Assembly: GCF_047675955.1 (NCBI RefSeq)
Contig: NC_132918.1
Coordinates: 85,079,139-85,143,138, forward strand
Direction of reading: 5' to 3'
DNA from: Chlorocebus sabaeus
Lineage: Eukaryota > Chordata > Mammalia > Primates > Cercopithecidae
Length of the DNA stretch: 64,000 nt
Made by a program: the position numbers and the translations under genes
The notes under the pieces: generated by a model
Told to the model about the DNA's origin: nothing
Seen by the model: the letters and a program-made list of their open reading frames with translations, nothing else
Database searches by the model: none
Part shown: positions 46,389 through 58,179 of the stretch, in pieces
Position numbering within the stretch: position 1 is the stretch's first letter
Layout of the letters: each line of letters begins with the position of its first letter

Positions 46389-46474
46389 CAGGTTGGTGCA
46401 AAAGTAATCGTGGTTTTTACCATTTTTTTTTTTAAGCAATGGTAAAAACCACAATTACTTTTGCATCAACCTAT
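46389..46474. mobile_element. MADE1 (mariner-derived) palindrome
   Basis: An 86-bp near-perfect inverted repeat: AGGTTGGTGCAAAAGTAATC, GTGGTTTTTACCAT on the left and ATGGTAAAAACCACAATTAC, TTTTGCATCAACCT on the right around a T-rich loop. This is the miniature mariner family MADE1, source of the miR-548 hairpins. Confidence 0.95.
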
Positions 46475-46680
46475 AGCTACTGTTAACATTTAGTGTTTAG
46501 TGACTCTTAAGTGGGTAATGCATTCATAAAATATTATTTTCTATCATCGTTAGCTGCTCAGGATTTCCCTCTGCTGCTCTTCCCACCCATGCCGGTGCAT
46601 GTGTTTTGCACACAGGAGGTCCTTTGTGCTGGGTCTGGGCATTTGCCTCCTTTCTGGCTTCACAGAATACATTGTAAGAC

Positions 46681-46788
46681 CGGGCACTTGAACCCGGAAG
46701 ATGGAGATTGCAGTGAGCGTGCCACTGCACTTCAGCCTGGGCAACAGAGCAAGACTCCACCCCCCCACCCCCCCAAAAAAAAAATCAG
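46681..46788 (+). repeat. Partial Alu (right arm)
   Basis: 'ggcacttgaacccggaagat', 'ggagattgcagtgagcgtgc', 'cacttcagcctgggcaacag', then a C-rich stretch replacing part of the tail. Confidence 0.9.
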
Positions 46789-46789
46789 G

Positions 46790-48250
46790 CTTCCACTGCC
46801 TCCTCTGCTCATATGGTGTCTTCAGCCCTCTGCTCTCTATTCCTCGGCCTTTTATTTAAGGTGCTTTTCTATTCCTGTCAATAAGTTCCCTCTATTTCCA
46901 CACATTTTCCAGAAGAATGATTGATAATTCTCACAATTTCCATGATATGGAAACAAAATTTCACAGTTCTATGCCCAATAAGAGACACATCACAAATGTT
47001 ACTCCCACTTTTAAAGGAAAAAATTACCATATTTAGCAAGAGAAATAGCAAAGCCGTTCTCAACGGGGGAATACTTTTTAGGCTGGCCTCTCATCCAGCA
47101 TAGTGAAGAGAAAACACACATTATTGATATTCCCTTGCACTCAGGTTTAGAGGCTTAGTGAATGTGGGGACCGGGAGAAACAGAAAAACGTGTTTCAAGA
47201 GGCGTCCCAGCCAAACTCTGGAGACCTGACATCCTCCATCATTTTTGTTGACACACAACTAGAGGGGAACTTGTCAAATAGTTCCATGCTTGAGGGGCTC
47301 TCTCAGTAGCCACAGATCAGAAGCCACAACTTAGACCAGTGATCTTTTTGACCACAAGTGCCATGGTTTAATCTTCATAGTTCCTTGCATAGGATTTGTC
47401 ATTCATTGAATGCTGTCAGAATTAATTAAAATTCTGTGCTTCTTAGAATGCAGACATTCTATGTTATACAATGATTTTATTATTTTAATAATTATTTGAA
47501 TTTTCTCTGAGTCTCCTCAGAAAGTTCATTCCTTAAAGCACCAAACATACCTCTGCTGACTGATACGAGAGAAGAAAAGGATGGTATGTTTGTACTTGGG
47601 CTACACAGTCTAGGGAGAGGAGTGTGAGGGAAGCCAGGGAGAAATTTCCAGGAAACTAAGGTAGAGGTAGAAACCCTGAACTTACTACTAACTCAAAAAG
47701 TCATTTACATGACTTAAAGAAAATGTTTCTCTGGTTCTTGCCAAATCCTAGGGTTCCGGCCTGAGTTTCTTAAGACGATATTTGAATATCTCTTAAGAGT
47801 TCGAGTGGGGGTGGTTAGCATTCATTAAGTGTCCATTGTGAGTTTGGAGCTCTCAATATCTGAATAGAAGCTGATTATCCAAGCAGCTGAGAACCATTGA
47901 TTCAATCCACCATGAAGTGTTTATACCAAAGGTGAGATTCTTATTTAATCTCAGTCTCATGCTGGTAATTACAAAGAAGATTTTAAGAAATCAGAGAAAT
48001 CTGGGGTGTTTTAAAAGTCACCATACTGTTACCCATATCTATTCTTAAATATCATCAACTTGACAATTTCATTTGGTGAGAACTGTTCGCATTCACATGC
48101 CAAGTTTCGGGCTGTCACAACTGATAATCCTCTAGAAATGTCAATAGGCAAAAGGAAATTGGTGACTTTCCTTTTTTTTTTTTTTTTTTTCTTTTTTAGT
48201 TAAAGTATCTGACCAATGCATTTAATATAATTTCTGACTCAAAAAAAATC
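46790..48250. other. Unique intronic DNA
   Basis: About 1.5 kb with a T18-type tract near 48171-48190; no recognised gene. Confidence 0.5.
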
Positions 48251-48401
48251 ATGCTTAATAATTAAATATTAGAGGACTATTTATCCACATTGTTATTTAA
48301 CCCTGTTCTAGAAATTCTGACCAATAAACAAGATGTCAAAAAATTACGGAAAAGTAGAAGACAAAATGTATCATTATTTGAGGAAACAAAGATAATTTGC
48401 T

Positions 48402-48705
48402 GGCCAGGCATGGCGGCTCACACCTGTAAGCCCAGCATTTTGGGAGACCAAGGTGGGTGGATCACTTGAGGTCAGGAGTTTGAGACCAGCCTGGCCAACA
48501 TGATGAATCCCCATCTCTACTAAAACTACAAAAAATTAGAAGGGCCTGGTGGCGGGCGCCTGTAATCCGAGCTACTTGGGAGACTGAGGCAAGAGAATTA
48601 CTTGAACCCGGGAGGCAGAGGTTGCAGTGAGCTGAGATCCTGCCACTGCACTTCAGCCTTGGCAACAAGCGTTAAACTCTGTCTCAACAAAAAGAAAAAA
48701 GAAAA
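48402..48705 (+). repeat. AluS
   Basis: A full-length Alu with a perfect 14-bp target duplication AAAGATAATTTGCT at 48388-48401 and 48706-48719. Confidence 0.95.
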
Positions 48706-48966
48706 AAAGATAATTTGCTGAACTATTAAACTTAGTAAGAGTTCAGTTAAATAGCTGTATAAAAATATATAATACATAAAATGTTTAGCTTCTCTATATT
48801 CCTTTAAAACTAAATTTAAATATATGAGAAAATATAATATCTATATATTCCATATACAAAACTTGCACACATGATCTTTATAAGCAATGTGTGATAGCTA
48901 CATGAAAAAAATATAAAATTTCACTGAGATATGAAAAATTAAAATATTAGAAAAACAATGAATTTT

Positions 48967-49258
48967 GGCTGGGGTGCTGGCAAATGCCTGTAATTCCAGC
49001 AGTCTGGGAGGTTGAGGCTGGCAGATGGCGTGAGCCCAGGAGTTCAAGATGAGTCTGAGAAACACGGCGAAACCTCTTGTCTACAAAAAATGCAAAAATT
49101 AGCTAGGCGTGGTGGCATGCACCTGTAGCCCCAGCTAATCTGGAGGCTGAGGTGGGAGAATCACCTGAGCCCAGGGAGGTCATGGCTACAGTGAGCTGTA
49201 ATTGTGCCACTTCACTCCAGCCTGGGCAACAGAGTGAGACCCTGTCTCAAATAAATAA
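48967..49258 (+). repeat. AluJ
   Basis: An old Alu ('ggctggggtgctggcaaatg', 'gagcccaggagttcaagatg') ending in (AAAT)n. Confidence 0.9.
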
Positions 49259-50049
49259 GCAATTAATTCAATAAATAATAAAAACAATGACATTGTATTG
49301 GAAGTTGGCAAAATGATTTATCATGTTTGAATGGAAAGATGAAAAGGCAAAACGGAAGAGGTAAAATTTTGAAAATTAAAAGTAACGAAAGTAAACATGC
49401 TATAACAAAGTTACAATAACTAAAATAACCTGTTAGTGAAAGAAAATTGGAGAAAACCATCAGTGGAACAAATTAGCCCCCAAAGAGATCTTAGACTATA
49501 AAGGAACTTAATAAAGGAAAACTGAGATAATGTCAATTAATGAGAATATTACATAAAATCAATAAATGATGTTAGAAAAATTGGTTGATCATTTGGAAAA
49601 CATCACTTTGATCTTAGCCTCATATCCCGCTAAAAATAAACTACAGATGTATTAAGAGTATGTACTATAATTCGTAGTGAATGCTTTTTCAAGTTGTATA
49701 TTTTTTTAAAAAGCTGGAATAAAATACATGTGAATATTTCTAACACTTAGGTAAGGATGTATTTCCTGTGCTGAGAAGTGGTGAAAGACAGCTCAATAAA
49801 ATAAACTACAAATGAATTAAAATACTAAATTCTCTAAAATAAACATGAAACAACAAGACTAAAATATATGCAGATATTTCTAATTTATAGACGAAAGGAT
49901 TTCTCATGTTTAAAAGTGATGGAAGAAACAACCAAAAAATGTCACTCAACATGCATATACATGAAATGAAGAAAAATAAAACCAAAATAAACCCTTGCGT
50001 ACATAAAATTACATTATCATGTTAGAAAAAATATTTTTAAAGAAGTGTA

Positions 50050-50347
50050 GGCCAGGAGCTATGTCTCATGCCTGTAATCCCAGCACTTTTGGAGGTCAAG
50101 ATAGGCTAATCACCTGAGGTCAGGAGTTTGAGACCATTCTGGCCAACATGGTGAAACCCTGTCTCTACTAAAAATACGAAAACCAGCCAGGCATGGTGGC
50201 AGGCGCCTGTAATCCCAGCTACTTAGAAGGCTGAGGCAGGAGAATCAGTGGAACCTGGGAGGCGAAGGCTATGGTGAGCCAAGATCACACCACTGCACTC
50301 CAGCCTCTGTGACAAAGTGAGACTCTATGTCAAAAAACAAAAAAAAA
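50050..50347 (+). repeat. AluS
   Basis: A full-length Alu ('ggccaggagctatgtctcat') with a mixed A-rich tail. Confidence 0.92.
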
Positions 50348-50391
50348 TGTAATTTCTGTTAATATCTTAATATACAAAGATCTTTTCTAAC

Positions 50392-50700
50392 CTTTTTTTT
50401 TTTTTTTTTTTTTTTTTGAGATGGAGTTTCGCTCTTGTTGCCCAGGCTGGAGTGCAATGGCATGATCTCGGCTCACAGCAACCTCCGAATCCTGGGTTCA
50501 AGCTATTCTCCTGCCTCAGCCTCCGGAGTAGCTGGGATTACAGGCATGCGCCACCACGCCCGGTACTTTTGTATTTTTTAGTAGAGATGGTGTTTCTCCA
50601 TGTTGGTCAGGCTGGTCTCGAACTCTGGACCTCAGGTGATCTGCCCGCCTCAGCCTCCCAAAGTGCTGGGAGTACAGGTGTGAGCCACCATGCCCGGCCT
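50392..50700 (-). repeat. AluS
   Basis: A full-length reversed Alu with a T-tail and a perfect 13-bp target duplication GATCTTTTCTAAC at 50379-50391 and 50701-50713. With the preceding Alu it forms a head-to-head inverted pair only 44 bp apart. Confidence 0.95.
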
Positions 50701-50984
50701 GATCTTTTCTAACTTTTAAAGAAAATCACCGAAAGTCTAATAGATACAATCAGATAAATTTGCAAAGAAAAAAATGCAGAATGGTAACAAAAATTTTAAA
50801 TTTAAGCTAAGATTTGTGACATACATATTTCAAATGACTCAGCTAGAAATAATTGATCAGAACTCAATGTACCAAAGTCATGTAAGACAAGTATAGAACA
50901 AGAAAGTGGCACAGAGTAGAGGAGACGAAAAAGACAACAATTAAGGGCAATGTGGGATCCAAGATGGGCTTTATCATTTTTTAG

Positions 50985-51165
50985 TTTATTCCAAAACAAT
51001 CAACAAGTGCCTACTAAGTGCTAGACCTACTGCTCTACCTCATAATGCAAGAATGATTGAGACAACATCCCTGTCTTATGGGAATAACAAGGCATTTAGC
51101 TGGCATGAGCTGAAACTCCAGAAAAGCATGTCCAGTGTGATGGAAGGTATGGTTCCTTCCACATC
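50985..51165 (-). repeat. L2 fragment
   Basis: 'aacaatcaacaagtgcctac', 'taagtgctagacctactgct' and 'tccctgtcttatgggaataa' match reversed L2. Confidence 0.6.
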
Positions 51166-51485
51166 CTATTCTGAAGTGGATTTTTAAAAATTATTTGTTA
51201 TCTCTACAATTCTAGAAATGTTTATGGTAGCAGTGCCTGGTCTACATTGTTTATTTTCAACAAAAATTTTTTTTCAAAGCACTATATTTCTATAGGTGTG
51301 TTGTCAAAATGCTGATTCATTCATTCACGTATAAAATTTACTATATGAATTGCCTTAGGAGCCTGAATATTTTCTAAATTCCATGTCCTAAATCAACATG
51401 TGAAGATTTCAGTTCCACAATTTCTGTGATTTAGTCTCAAGAAATTCAGAGTAAAAATTCAACGTTAAAGTTTTGGTAACATCAC

Positions 51486-51571
51486 AAAAAGAAGGAGGAA
51501 GAGAAGGATGAGAAAGAGGAGAAGGATGAGAAAGAGGAAAAGCATAGGAAGGAGAGGAGAAGAGGAAATGT
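51486..51571. repeat. Purine-rich (GA) tract
   Basis: About 86 bp are almost only A and G on the plus strand, with an internal duplication of GAGAAGGATGAGAAAGAG. Mirror-symmetric parts could form triplex (H-DNA). Confidence 0.9.
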
Positions 51572-51803
51572 AGGCAAGCAGGTTGGCTCACAACACATGA
51601 AGGTAAACTTTGGACACAGACTCAAAACACATGAGAACATTTATGGGTACATTTAGAGCTTTGGATTTGTAAGATTAGAATTTGAAGCTTTATTATTTTC
51701 TCCTGGAAACTTTGTCTACAATAAAATTAAATTATCACCCTACGACGGAGTCACCGAGATGGAGTGTTCAAGTTTTGGCTTTTTTCATAGGTGTGATTTA
51801 ACT

Positions 51804-52330
51804 CAGCAGTCTCCAACCTTTTTGGTGCCAGGGTTTCATGGAAGACAATTTTTCCATGCACTATGGTGGGGATTGTGAGGGGGTGGAGTAGGGGGATGGT
51901 TTGGGAATGATTCAAGTGGATTACATTTATTGTGCACTTTATTTCTATTATTATAATACATAATAAAATAATTATACAACTCACCATAATGTAGAATCAG
52001 TGGGAGCCCTGAGCTTGTTTTCCGAAACTGGACAGCCCTATCTGGGGGTGATGGGAGACAGTGACAGATCCTCAGGCATTAGATCTCATAAGGAGCGCGG
52101 AACCTAGATCCCCCGCATGCAAAGTTCTCAACAGGGCTTGTGCTCCTATGAGAATCTAATGCCACTGCTGATCTGACAGGAGGCGGAGCTCAGGCAGTAA
52201 TGCAGGCGATGGAGAGCAGCGGTAAACACAGTCGCTTGCTCACCTGCCGCTCACCTCCTGTTGTGTGGCCCAGTTCCTAATGGGCCACGGACTTGTACTG
52301 CTCCGTGGCCTGAAGGGTTTTGGACTCCTG
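51804..52330 (-). mobile_element. Full-length MER1A (hAT-Charlie DNA transposon)
   Basis: A 527-bp element from CAGCAGTCTCCAACC to GGGTTTTGGACTCCTG with a perfect 8-bp target duplication ATTTAACT at 51796-51803 and 52331-52338. The interior ('ggagcgcggaacctagatcc', 'tgacaggaggcggagctcag', 'gtcgcttgctcacctgccgc') is MER1. From memory 527 bp is the MER1A consensus length. It is non-autonomous, with no transposase. Confidence 0.96.
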
Positions 52331-52339
52331 ATTTAACTG

Positions 52340-53625
52340 AATTAGTAATATTGTGGTGTTTTCTCTTTTCAAAATAACCAGAATATACACCTTTATTAGA
52401 ATTAATATTGGAAATTTAGAAAAATATAGAGAGAAATCTGTGAAATAAAATAAAATATGTAGAACCAACTGGGTACTTTTCTCATACTCTTTGAGAGAAA
52501 ATTATCTATTATTTTTAAATGTTTTTGTCATTTATGACTGCAAAAAGAAAACTTATGATTTTTTTCTTTCACTAATCTCATGTTTAGTACATGTCTATTG
52601 CTTTATGGGCTCAGGATCCATTCTGTATTGTTTGGCCGTAGCATTTCAGTCTTCATTTGCAAACCATACCACCTTCATTCCATTTGAATGTGGCTGGTCC
52701 TGTCAACTTGGCTGTAAAAGTCCCAAAAGTAGTAACTATTCTTATCAAGTGATCTGTACCTGGTTTTGCTGCCTTTTAATCCCCATGATTTAAGCTATTT
52801 TCAAGAGACTGCTGAAGGTCTCCTATCCTAAAATCCCATGTTGTTGTTTATTTTTCCAACCAAAAGTGAATGATACTCACATCCTATTGCCCAGGGTGAA
52901 GACAATCTCCTCTTTTCAACAATTTTGTTCTTTTGTCACCAAATATTTAATAAACATAAATTTGCATACAATGGTTTTCTTGGCAACTAGGGAAGCTTAT
53001 CTTTTCTGCCTTTAGATATTTACGTTCCTAACATGGGTTTTGCTACAATTTCAAGCTCACATTACAGAATACTTTCGTAAACAATATTCAGACAGAACAC
53101 AGTGTTATAAAAAAAGATTTAAAGTAGTTATTGGGGCAAGATAAGACTCAACATGATGTAAAGATATCTAAAAATTTGCATAGACCTCTTTTATAAATAA
53201 TCCTGTCCAAAGGACTAGATAAAGGGATGGTTGAAATAATCACATATCAATAATTATTCCTCATAAACTCAGTCAAAAGTCAGATTTAGTAATGAGAGAG
53301 ACACCTAAAAAACATGACAGCTAGACTTGCACTTTTGGTGGTAGTACTTTCTCTAGGCATATTAGGCATAATCTTTAAGCGGCAGAATTTGAACAACAAT
53401 TTGTCTCAGAATTTGGACATTGAGTTTCACAATAAACACAAGAATTCAGAAATTTCTGCAGTATTGCACAGTTTCAGATATGTAAAAAACATAGGAAAAT
53501 AATCACATACTTTCCATGTGATTTCGGTCACCCATATAAAATATTTGAAAACAGAAAGAAGCCAGAAATAAAATGTTTCATACTATTTTATCCCATTAAT
53601 AGACTCTCGCAATAGGCAAAACTTG
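52340..53625. other. Unique intronic DNA
   Basis: No recognised gene, RNA or repeat; open frames here have no family resemblance. Confidence 0.5.
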
Positions 53626-53629
53626 AGGA

Positions 53630-53805
53630 AGAAAGAAAACATGGTTGTCACAGATTGGGCTGCATGAGGGAATTCTGGATGGTGACGTAACTGCTCTGTA
53701 TCTTAGTTTCTGTGTGGTGGTCAACGTTACTCTGAATTTGTTGATAGGAATAGATCTATACATCAAAAATGGGAATTTTGCTATATGTTTATTTAAATTA
53801 CATTA
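53630..53805 (+). repeat. Old L1 3' end fragment
   Basis: 'ggtgacgtaactgctctgta', 'tgtggtggtcaacgttactc' and 'tacatcaaaaatgggaattt' follow the L1M 3' UTR block. Confidence 0.6.
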
Positions 53806-53836
53806 AATAATTTCAAATATTTAAAAATATCTGATC

Positions 53837-54130
53837 TTTTTTTTTTTTTTTTTTGCTACTGCCTCTCACTCTTGCCCAGGCTGGAGTGCAGTGGTGCGAT
53901 CTCCGCTCACTGCAACCTCTGCCTCCCAGGTTCAAGTGATTCTCCTGCCTCAGCCTCCTGAGTCGCTGGGATTACAGGCATGCACCACCACGCCCGGCTA
54001 AGTTTTGTATTATTATTGGAGGCAGGGTTTCACCGTATTGGTCTGGCTGATCTCACACTCTTGACTTCAAGTGATCCGCTTGCCTCGGCATCCCAAAGTG
54101 CTGAGATTACTCGCGTGAGCCACCGCGCCT
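53837..54130 (-). repeat. AluS, slightly degraded
   Basis: A reversed Alu with T18 at 53837-53854 and a changed first block ('gctactgcctctcactcttg'). Confidence 0.92.
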
Positions 54131-54214
54131 GCTCCCAAATGGCTATTTTTTTTTCCTTTCTTTTCTTTTCTTTTTTTTTTAATTGCTTCCTTGGCAACTA
54201 GGAATAGTTCATAA

Positions 54215-54345
54215 AACAGAAGCTTTTATATCAGAAGACCAGTGTTTAAATGTTGGCTCTCACATTATTTGCTGCATAACTTTACAAAAATATTTTAACT
54301 TCTCTGGTTCATTCTATTTAATAAGTATTAGAGGATACCTGACAC
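54215..54345 (+). repeat. MIR fragment
   Basis: 'agaagaccagtgtttaaatg', 'ttggctctcacattatttgc' and 'acttctctggttcattct' resemble MIR. Confidence 0.5.
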
Positions 54346-54399
54346 CCAACCTGCCTCAATATATTTGATGATTGAGTTATTCTATATAAAACCCTATTA

Positions 54400-55480
54400 A
54401 AATGTTATGTGAATGTAAAGCTTATTAAAGAGATATTTAAAATTTTTAAATTCTTAAATATTAGACAGTCTTAAATTCTTAATTTTTTTTTTTCCTCTTG
54501 TAAACCCTTGAGTAAATTTCTCAGGGCATCTCTTTTAATCTACCGGCTATGATGTATATAGCAATTTTCTGTCACCCATTAATAATCTTATGCGTTTTAT
54601 TTTTTACTTTTGCTCTTTTATTGATACTATTATGTCCTTTGCCTTAATTTACACTAAAGGACAGCAGGATGGGGGTATTGCACTACTGATAACTCAAAAT
54701 AATCCCCATTTAAACAAAAGGCAAAAGGCTAAATATCTTCTGTTGGGCTTTAGGCTACTTGGGGGATTTAAAGCAAACCCAGATCTTATACTGGAATGTC
54801 TTATTAGAGTTTTTCGTTTAACATGTGCTTCTAATTAACAGTAATATTTGGAGTGGGGGCAAGGGACAAAGGGTAGATACAGGTTATGTTCTCAATTGTT
54901 AAGTTACTTAGTTTAAATTCTACACAGTAAGCTGCAGGGAAGAGTCCCTGGAAACTATTTGTTAGTTGGATGAATATTTCCTACCAGTTATTGTATTCAA
55001 TTACAAGCATTGTCTCCACTTCTGCACCATTTGGTTTCCCATTTTTCCATATTCAGAATGATTTTTTTTCTTCTGAAAGTCCCAGTTGCCACCAACATCT
55101 CCGTCCCACTTCTGTTGTTTTCTAAAATGAAGTTACAATTTGTCTCTCTCTTTTGTATAACCACGTGACCCTTCCTTTTCTCCCACACTTTCTCATTTTT
55201 CTGTTAGTCTCTAATTTCCAATTTGAGCATTTTGCTGTTAACTAATGATGCATTCCACATTATTTCTTGTGTCTCCAAAGGAACAGTAAATCATACATAT
55301 GGACTACATACATGTTTGAATAAATACAACAGTATTGAAAACCCATCAAAAGGAAGACCAAGGGAGTGATCAAATTATTTTGCACCTTAGAATTTTGTGC
55401 AAATGACTATGCCTTAATAATTAATAACATCTAAACTGGTATATCACTTTATAGTCAACAAGTTTCATCCCACAGATATG
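54400..55480. other. Unique intronic DNA
   Basis: No recognised gene or repeat; a 82-codon frame at 54590-54838 shows no family motif. Confidence 0.5.
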
Positions 55481-55499
55481 ACAATTTCATGCTTAACAT

Positions 55500-55640
55500 A
55501 ATCTTGTGAGATTATTCTTTAAACTCTTCATTTTAAAACAATTAACATTCAGTCTTAAAGGAATTATGACTTGCTTAAGATTGCATGATGGCAACACAGA
55601 AATTAAAACTCATAATCTAATGTCAGATCACATTCATTTC
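55500..55640 (-). repeat. MIR fragment
   Basis: 'gaattatgacttgcttaaga', 'ttgcatgatggcaacacaga' resembles the reversed MIR 'aacttgcccaaggtcacac' region. Confidence 0.5.
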
Positions 55641-56119
55641 CACTTTTCTATTTCTTCCTCAATCTCACTCACTGAGTCTACCTTTGACTTCAATTATAAA
55701 GAAACAGAATTAGTTCCCCAAAATTCCCTCTGTAGAATCTGACAAAGACCAGGGACACCCTCTGCTCTGCCCTTGAGCGATGATCCCTCCTCCCTCCTCC
55801 ACTGTGATGTAAACCAGGCAGCAGGCATGGTACATTAGATACTTACAATGATTCATTTAACAACAAAGGCCTCCAAAGACATGGAAAAACTGAATCATCA
55901 TTCTTTGAGAAACTATGTTGGCAACGTTGGAAAGATAAAATATATGTATATATATTTACTTGGTAATAGAATAAAATTTTCAACTAACAACAACAACAAA
56001 GTATCACGGATTGGCAGATGCAGAAGCCCAAACAATAGTAATAATCTTTGTGTCTGCAAATATTTTGTAGTTTATTCTGGCCAATCATGTAGCTCATCTC
56101 ATCTGACACTTAGGAGTGA

Positions 56120-56240
56120 AGGGATTATCTGCCCATTTCATATATAAAAACAACATTGTGGTTGGATAACTTGAGATCATACAGCTGGAAAGGAGAGCAT
56201 TGAGGTGCATAATTTATGCCTTTTCAACTTAATTCTAGAA
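56120..56240 (-). repeat. MIR fragment
   Basis: 'tctgcccatttcatatataa', 'gataacttgagatcatacag' and 'ctggaaaggagagcattgag' match reversed MIR. Confidence 0.5.
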
Positions 56241-56300
56241 TTCTGACACTGCCTTCCCTAAAAGAAGAAGCAAATTATAAGTAGAAATCTATATTAATGA

Positions 56301-56602
56301 TTTTTTTTTTTTTTTTGAGATGGAGTCTTGCTCTGTCGCCCAGGCTGGACTGCAGTGGTGCATTCTCGGCTCACTGCGAGCTCTGCCTCCCGGGTTCACG
56401 CCATTCTCCTGCCTCAGCCTCCCAAGTAGCTGGGACTACAGGTGCCCACCATCACGCCTGGCTAATTTTTTTGTATTTTTTTTTAATAGAGATGGGGTTT
56501 CACCATGTTCGCCAGGATGGTCTCGATCTCCTGACCTCATGATCCGCCTGCCTTGGCCTCTCAAAGTGCTGGGATTACAGGCGTGAGCCACAGCACCCGG
56601 CC
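56301..56602 (-). repeat. AluY
   Basis: A full-length reversed Alu with a T16 tail and intact 'cacagcacccggcc' end. Flanks TAATGATT and CAGTGATT suggest a short degraded target duplication. Confidence 0.94.
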
Positions 56603-56765
56603 AGTGATTCTTAACATTACTGGATCATTACTTTTAGAATCTAGTATAAGTTCTAGATTTCTCCCCAGAAAGATGCTCGCATCCACACAATTTTATGGCC
56701 TTCACAGACCTCTGAGCTTCAATATGGACCCTAAGGAAGAATCACTGCTCTGGATAGATTCTGCA
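56603..56765 (+). repeat. Possible old DNA-transposon (MER) fragment
   Basis: 'agtgattcttaacattactg' through 'ctccccagaaagatgctcgc' to 'gaagaatcactgctctggat' resembles a dispersed MER-type element with near-complementary ends. Family not certain. Confidence 0.35.
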
Positions 56766-56769
56766 GAAA

Positions 56770-57480
56770 AAAATAAGACACTGTGGCTCAGATTTTAGCA
56801 AATAGTTTGACTTAGTTACCTGTATCAATTCTTCTCCCTTGATGTCAACACCTCAATCTGTCACATCTATTCACCTTATTAGCATGATTCTATTTTCTTT
56901 ATACAATTACTGATCGGCATGACTTTAAAGATCATTTAAAATTACTGACACATATTAGTAATTTGAGATACAAATATTAATGATTATATGGTAAGACATT
57001 TTAGTAAAGTCAACTTATAAGCAATTTAACTATGGATATTGTGTCTAAAATATTTTTTGCATCTCCTTTATGTCACATATTGCAGACACTCAATATTTGT
57101 TAAGTAAAATAATAGTTTCTTTAAAATGAGACAACAGAATATTTCTATAGCAATGGAAGCATCACAAATGGGTTCAAATAATATCAATAAGCCATTACCA
57201 ACATTTATTTTTGTAACAAAGCCACTCTCCTGCCTAAGTTGAAACTTCTCCACTGATCTCAAATATCTCCCAGATCTAATGACAAGCTAATTCACACAGG
57301 CAATGAAAACTATCTTTTTAGAAAATCAGCAAAAATAAAACTGAATTAGAAGTTGGTATTGAGATATAACTAAATCCAAGAGAAAATTAGATCAAATTAC
57401 TTTTGATTCCCACTCATACTGTTTCACAAAATGCTCATCTACTTTGCCTAACACATTGCAAGTCAGATCTGTCCTGAGCC
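56770..57480. other. Unique intronic DNA
   Basis: No recognised gene or repeat. Confidence 0.5.
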
Positions 57481-57481
57481 T

Positions 57482-57545
57482 AGCCGAGATTGCGCCACTG
57501 CACTCCAGCCTGGGGCACAGAGCAAGAATACCTTTAAAAAAAAAC
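57482..57545 (+). repeat. Small Alu right-end fragment
   Basis: 'gccgagattgcgccactgca' and 'ctccagcctggggcacagag' then an A-run. Confidence 0.9.
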
Positions 57546-58179
57546 TGTCACAAACAAGGAAACCTGATTGGCTGCAAGCTTCCTGGAGACTCTGAGTGAG
57601 TAACATGACGAGATAAACAGAACTTTTGGCACTAGAAGTGCTGTGGCCTCTCAGCCTCCTGAGTATGTAGTCTTCCTCCAAACACCAGATACACCCCTGC
57701 ATTATCTCAATCACCCCAGGTGTCCTCCTAGATAAAAACCTAGATATCAACAAGAACTAACAGCAGGATGAAAAAAAGAAAAGTGAAACCCAACCAGGAG
57801 TAGAAAAAAGTCACATAAAATAAAAGCTGCTGACTTTTCAGTTCCCTTTCTGCCTAAAGCTCCAGGGATGAAATAAGGATAAAAACTGGCCTTATAGCTA
57901 AAAGGAAGTTGGTCCTCTAGGATGCATTAATCACTGAAGCCAGAGATGGAAATGACTGCAGAGGCCATTTATTTCATCCTCAAGACAAGCCAGAAATATA
58001 CCTTATAGTTTCCTTCCTGAAGTACATACAATATTTATCATACACTGAATGAAACCATATGCCACAGTAATTCACATTTATGGACAAGGCAGAGGTTAAA
58101 AGTTTTAAAGAATAAACTGGAGTTAGTATGCTTCATGAAATCCTACTCTTTAACTCTGTGTTTAAGAATTGAGGACTGT
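57546..58179. other. Unique intronic DNA
   Basis: No recognised gene or repeat; the minus-strand frame at 57463-57753 overlaps the Alu fragment. Confidence 0.5.

Larger units (their letters stand above)
48250..50830 (+). repeat. Decayed L1 (L1M-type) interrupted by Alus
   Basis: Pieces at about 48290-48400, 48706-48966, 49260-50049 and 50701-50830 read like old L1 ORF2 in one orientation ('ttctagaaattctgaccaat', 'ttggttgatcatttgg', 'ataaactacagatgtattaa'). Four Alus split it. A homologous stretch occurs twice around 49710-50000. Boundaries are uncertain. Confidence 0.5.

Noticed and set aside
46511..46924. 137-codon open frame
   Set aside because: The centre of it translates an Alu right arm and its C-rich tail; not a gene.
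50416..50712. 98-codon frame similar to many 'hypothetical proteins'
   Set aside because: It is the well-known translation of a reversed Alu; the same holds for frames at 8307-8543, 24156-24455, 28717-28947, 36545-36889, 36943-37221, 40161-40376, 56297-56586 and 58143-58463.
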